From assembly GCA_019918135.1 (NCBI GenBank), contig WBZZ01006266.1:359967-423966 (forward strand): a DNA stretch of 64,000 nucleotides, written 5' to 3'. Of the stretch, positions 62,339 to 64,000 are shown one piece after another. Both the position numbers and the translations under genes were made by a program. The notes beneath the pieces were generated by a model that saw nothing but the letters and a program-made list of their open reading frames with translations, was not told the DNA's origin and did no database searches. This DNA is from Paulinella micropora (Eukaryota; Cercozoa; Imbricatea; Euglyphida; Paulinellidae). Position 1 is the first letter of the stretch; each line of letters opens with the position of its first letter.

Positions 62339-64000
62339 GAACGGCCACTCTGATTTCGGCTAGTTGGTTTGCTTGGTCTTGTAGTATATTCATGAGATTA
62401 TTATTTTCTTTTTCTAAATTAACTATCTTTTCTGATAATTGTTGAACGGCCTTAATTAACGTGGCGATAAGCTCGGAATAACCTATACCATAACCGACAT
62501 CACCACTATCAACACATTTAACATCTTCTTGATTAACACTCACGCCTTTCAATTCGTATTCCGCTTTTTGTTTCGGACACGGAACCATAATTGTTTCTTT
62601 TATAAGACCACCAAAATCTAGCATATCCATTTCTGTTAGTATTTCTTCCAGTTCCTGTGCTATTAAGCCAGTCCTACATTTCTTTTTGTCTTCAGTCATA
62701 CGATAGCAGACTGGATTTAACTTATTAATAAAATCTAAGCCTAAGCATTCCTTTATATCTTCTTTTTTTCTCCTGTCTGAATATTGAATTGGATTAGACA
62801 ATACCCATAACTGACCATCGCTTGCTCTTAATGACATTAAAGCAGTATTTGAATTATTCTCCCATATGAACCCACTCGTTGAAGAACCATTCACTCTAAA
62901 TCTAATAGCATAAGAAGTTAATCCTCCGCATACTCCTCCCGCTGGTGCCGTTCCTGTTCCGCTTAATGCTTTATTTGCCCCAGACTGGCTCATATAAATC
63001 CCCCAGTTTGAATCTCCAATGTCCCACATAAATATTCCTCTCGCATTCGTCCCGTCTGTTTGTCCTTGAAATGCTATTTTCGCCCCATTAGTTGTTGCCG
63101 ATGCCGTTGTTAGTGTGCCTGTGTATGTAATCCCCGCATTTGCTGTTATTAATCCTTTCGTCCATAAAGTCCCATTGAGTCCATTCAACGACATCAACAA
63201 TTGCTCTGCTGAATTCTCCCATACAAAACCCATTGTACAATCATTAGCAACCCTAAACCGAAAACTATACGAACTAAAATCATTTCCAGAAACCTCCAAA
63301 CCATTTGCCAAGCTTCTAGTATTTAGAGCCCCACCAGATGCCGCATAAATTCCCCAACTTGTATTAGTCGTATCCCATAGAAATATTCCTTTTGCATTTG
63401 TTCCGTCTGTTTGTCCCTGAACTCCTATTTTCGCTCCACTGGCATTCGTTACTGATGTTAGTGTGCCAGTATATGTAATCCCCGCACTCGCAGTTAATAA
63501 TCCTGCTGTGCTTACATTCATCGCCTCAGACCATGTTATATTGCTTCCTGCTGTTATTCCTGATTTATAGTTAAAAGCAAGTTTGTTTGAGTTTTTGTAT
63601 ATTTGAAAGTTTGAGCCAGCATTACTTGATTTCCAGTTTGCTCCGTCATAATAAGCATCAAAACTTAAGCCTATATTGTCGTGTGCCCAATTCAATAATT
63701 GGAATGTTGGATAAGCATCCGCCGTTGTTATTGCCTGCAAGTGTGCTCCTCCGATATTTGAAGCCGTTCCATATAACTCTAAGCCTCCTGTCGCCCCTGT
63801 GCCTTTCGTTGTATTGCCAATGATTATTGGTTTGCCTGATGCTGTTGTTATTTTATCACTCGTTGTTAATGTTGTTGTAGTCATACCAGCAGTTGCCGTT
63901 AATGTAGTTCCCGTTATTGTTCCGCCATTTGTTATATTGTTTGAGTTCATATCTAAGGCACCATAAAACCGCATACCGCCAGCATTGTTAAAACGGACAA
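62319..64000 (-). CDS. Fibre protein with C-terminal S74 intramolecular chaperone domain, 5'-partial
   Basis: At least 551 residues. The body consists of Gly/Thr/Asn-rich strand repeats (GALDMNSNNITNGGTITG, LTASAGITYTGTLTSVTNAS and two more copies of a WDxxNxxWGIY module), as in beta-helical tail or spike fibres. The C-terminal part has the S74 peptidase pattern: SDRRKKEDIKECLGLDFI near residues 400-420 with the Ser-Asp pair for self-cleavage, then TGLIAQELEEIL and a trimer-forming coiled coil (LIKAVQQLSEKIVNLEKENN). S74 domains help trimeric fibres fold and then cut themselves off. The frame is open to the window edge, so the start lies outside. Such fibres are common in polinton-like and giant viruses, as well as phages. 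Confidence 0.85.
   Translation of the reverse strand, partial: VRFNNAGGMRFYGALDMNSNNITNGGTITGTTLTATAGMTTTTLTTSDKITTASGKPIIIGNTTKGTGATGGLELYGTASNIGGAHLQAITTADAYPTFQLLNWAHDNIGLSFDAYYDGANWKSSNAGSNFQIYKNSNKLAFNYKSGITAGSNITWSEAMNVSTAGLLTASAGITYTGTLTSVTNASGAKIGVQGQTDGTNAKGIFLWDTTNTSWGIYAASGGALNTRSLANGLEVSGNDFSSYSFRFRVANDCTMGFVWENSAEQLLMSLNGLNGTLWTKGLITANAGITYTGTLTTASATTNGAKIAFQGQTDGTNARGIFMWDIGDSNWGIYMSQSGANKALSGTGTAPAGGVCGGLTSYAIRFRVNGSSTSGFIWENNSNTALMSLRASDGQLWVLSNPIQYSDRRKKEDIKECLGLDFINKLNPVCYRMTEDKKKCRTGLIAQELEEILTEMDMLDFGGLIKETIMVPCPKQKAEYELKGVSVNQEDVKCVDSGDVGYGIGYSELIATLIKAVQQLSEKIVNLEKENNNLMNILQDQANQLAEIRVAVLDNVKQ

Noticed and set aside
1-64000. Major capsid protein, family B DNA polymerase, packaging ATPase, rRNA genes
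   Set aside because: Looked for by characteristic motifs in the large frames on both strands; none recognised, so no assignment to a named virus family is made.

Overview
The window looks like a large double-stranded DNA virus of a eukaryote, or a partly decayed copy of one in a host genome. No capsid protein, family B DNA polymerase or packaging ATPase was recognised, so the lineage is open. The evidence is a replication set: an archaeo-eukaryotic primase, a herpesvirus-type origin-binding helicase with a possible polymerase-like N-terminus, a diverged origin-binding-helicase paralogue with a MYND finger, and an SF3 helicase with an HNH domain. With these are a RING/TRAF protein, a kinase-like protein, a histidine phosphatase, a CoiA-like nuclease, an F-box-like protein and several secreted or membrane glycoproteins. 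Gene signals are eukaryotic in style (AATAAA signals, some overlapping the stop codon, TATA-like boxes, Kozak-like starts). Intergenic DNA is full of long G and C tracts.

Layout. 0-1.6 kb: an unrecognised gene. 2-9.6 kb: twelve copies of a 360-420 bp palindromic repeat, a second shorter repeat, an orphan coding fragment and a RING gene. 9.6-18.4 kb: two paralogous surface proteins behind an identical 45-bp upstream element, the first 2024 residues long, the second frame-broken. 18.4-23.7 kb: a degenerate and an intact HNH-SF3 helicase gene, then a CoiA-like nuclease gene. 23.8-33.5 kb: kinase-like, phosphatase, F-box-like, membrane and unknown genes. 33.6-38.6 kb: a type II membrane protein with PKD and BspA-like repeats, its deleted copy, and a member of a two-copy family. 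38.8-41.4 kb: the primase, in three frames. 41.5-45.1 kb: sixteen tandem repeats, fifteen carrying a perfect CArG box. 45.4-51.7 kb: the two origin-binding-type helicase genes, tail to tail. 51.8-60.2 kb: mostly unknown genes, very GC-rich from 54.9 kb.

At about 60.22 kb the composition changes abruptly to AT-rich, and the genes change to a polinton-like or giant-virus-associated set: a coiled-coil protein, a DUF5754-like protein, small membrane and zinc-finger proteins, and a fibre with an S74 chaperone domain. Both flanking genes are cut there, which indicates either an integration boundary or a chimeric assembly.

Many small genes are broken by single-base frame changes or in-frame stops, two of them exactly at A8 tracts, while the largest genes are intact. 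Three explanations remain: decay of an endogenous copy, recoding, or homopolymer sequencing errors. No joined or repaired products are given.
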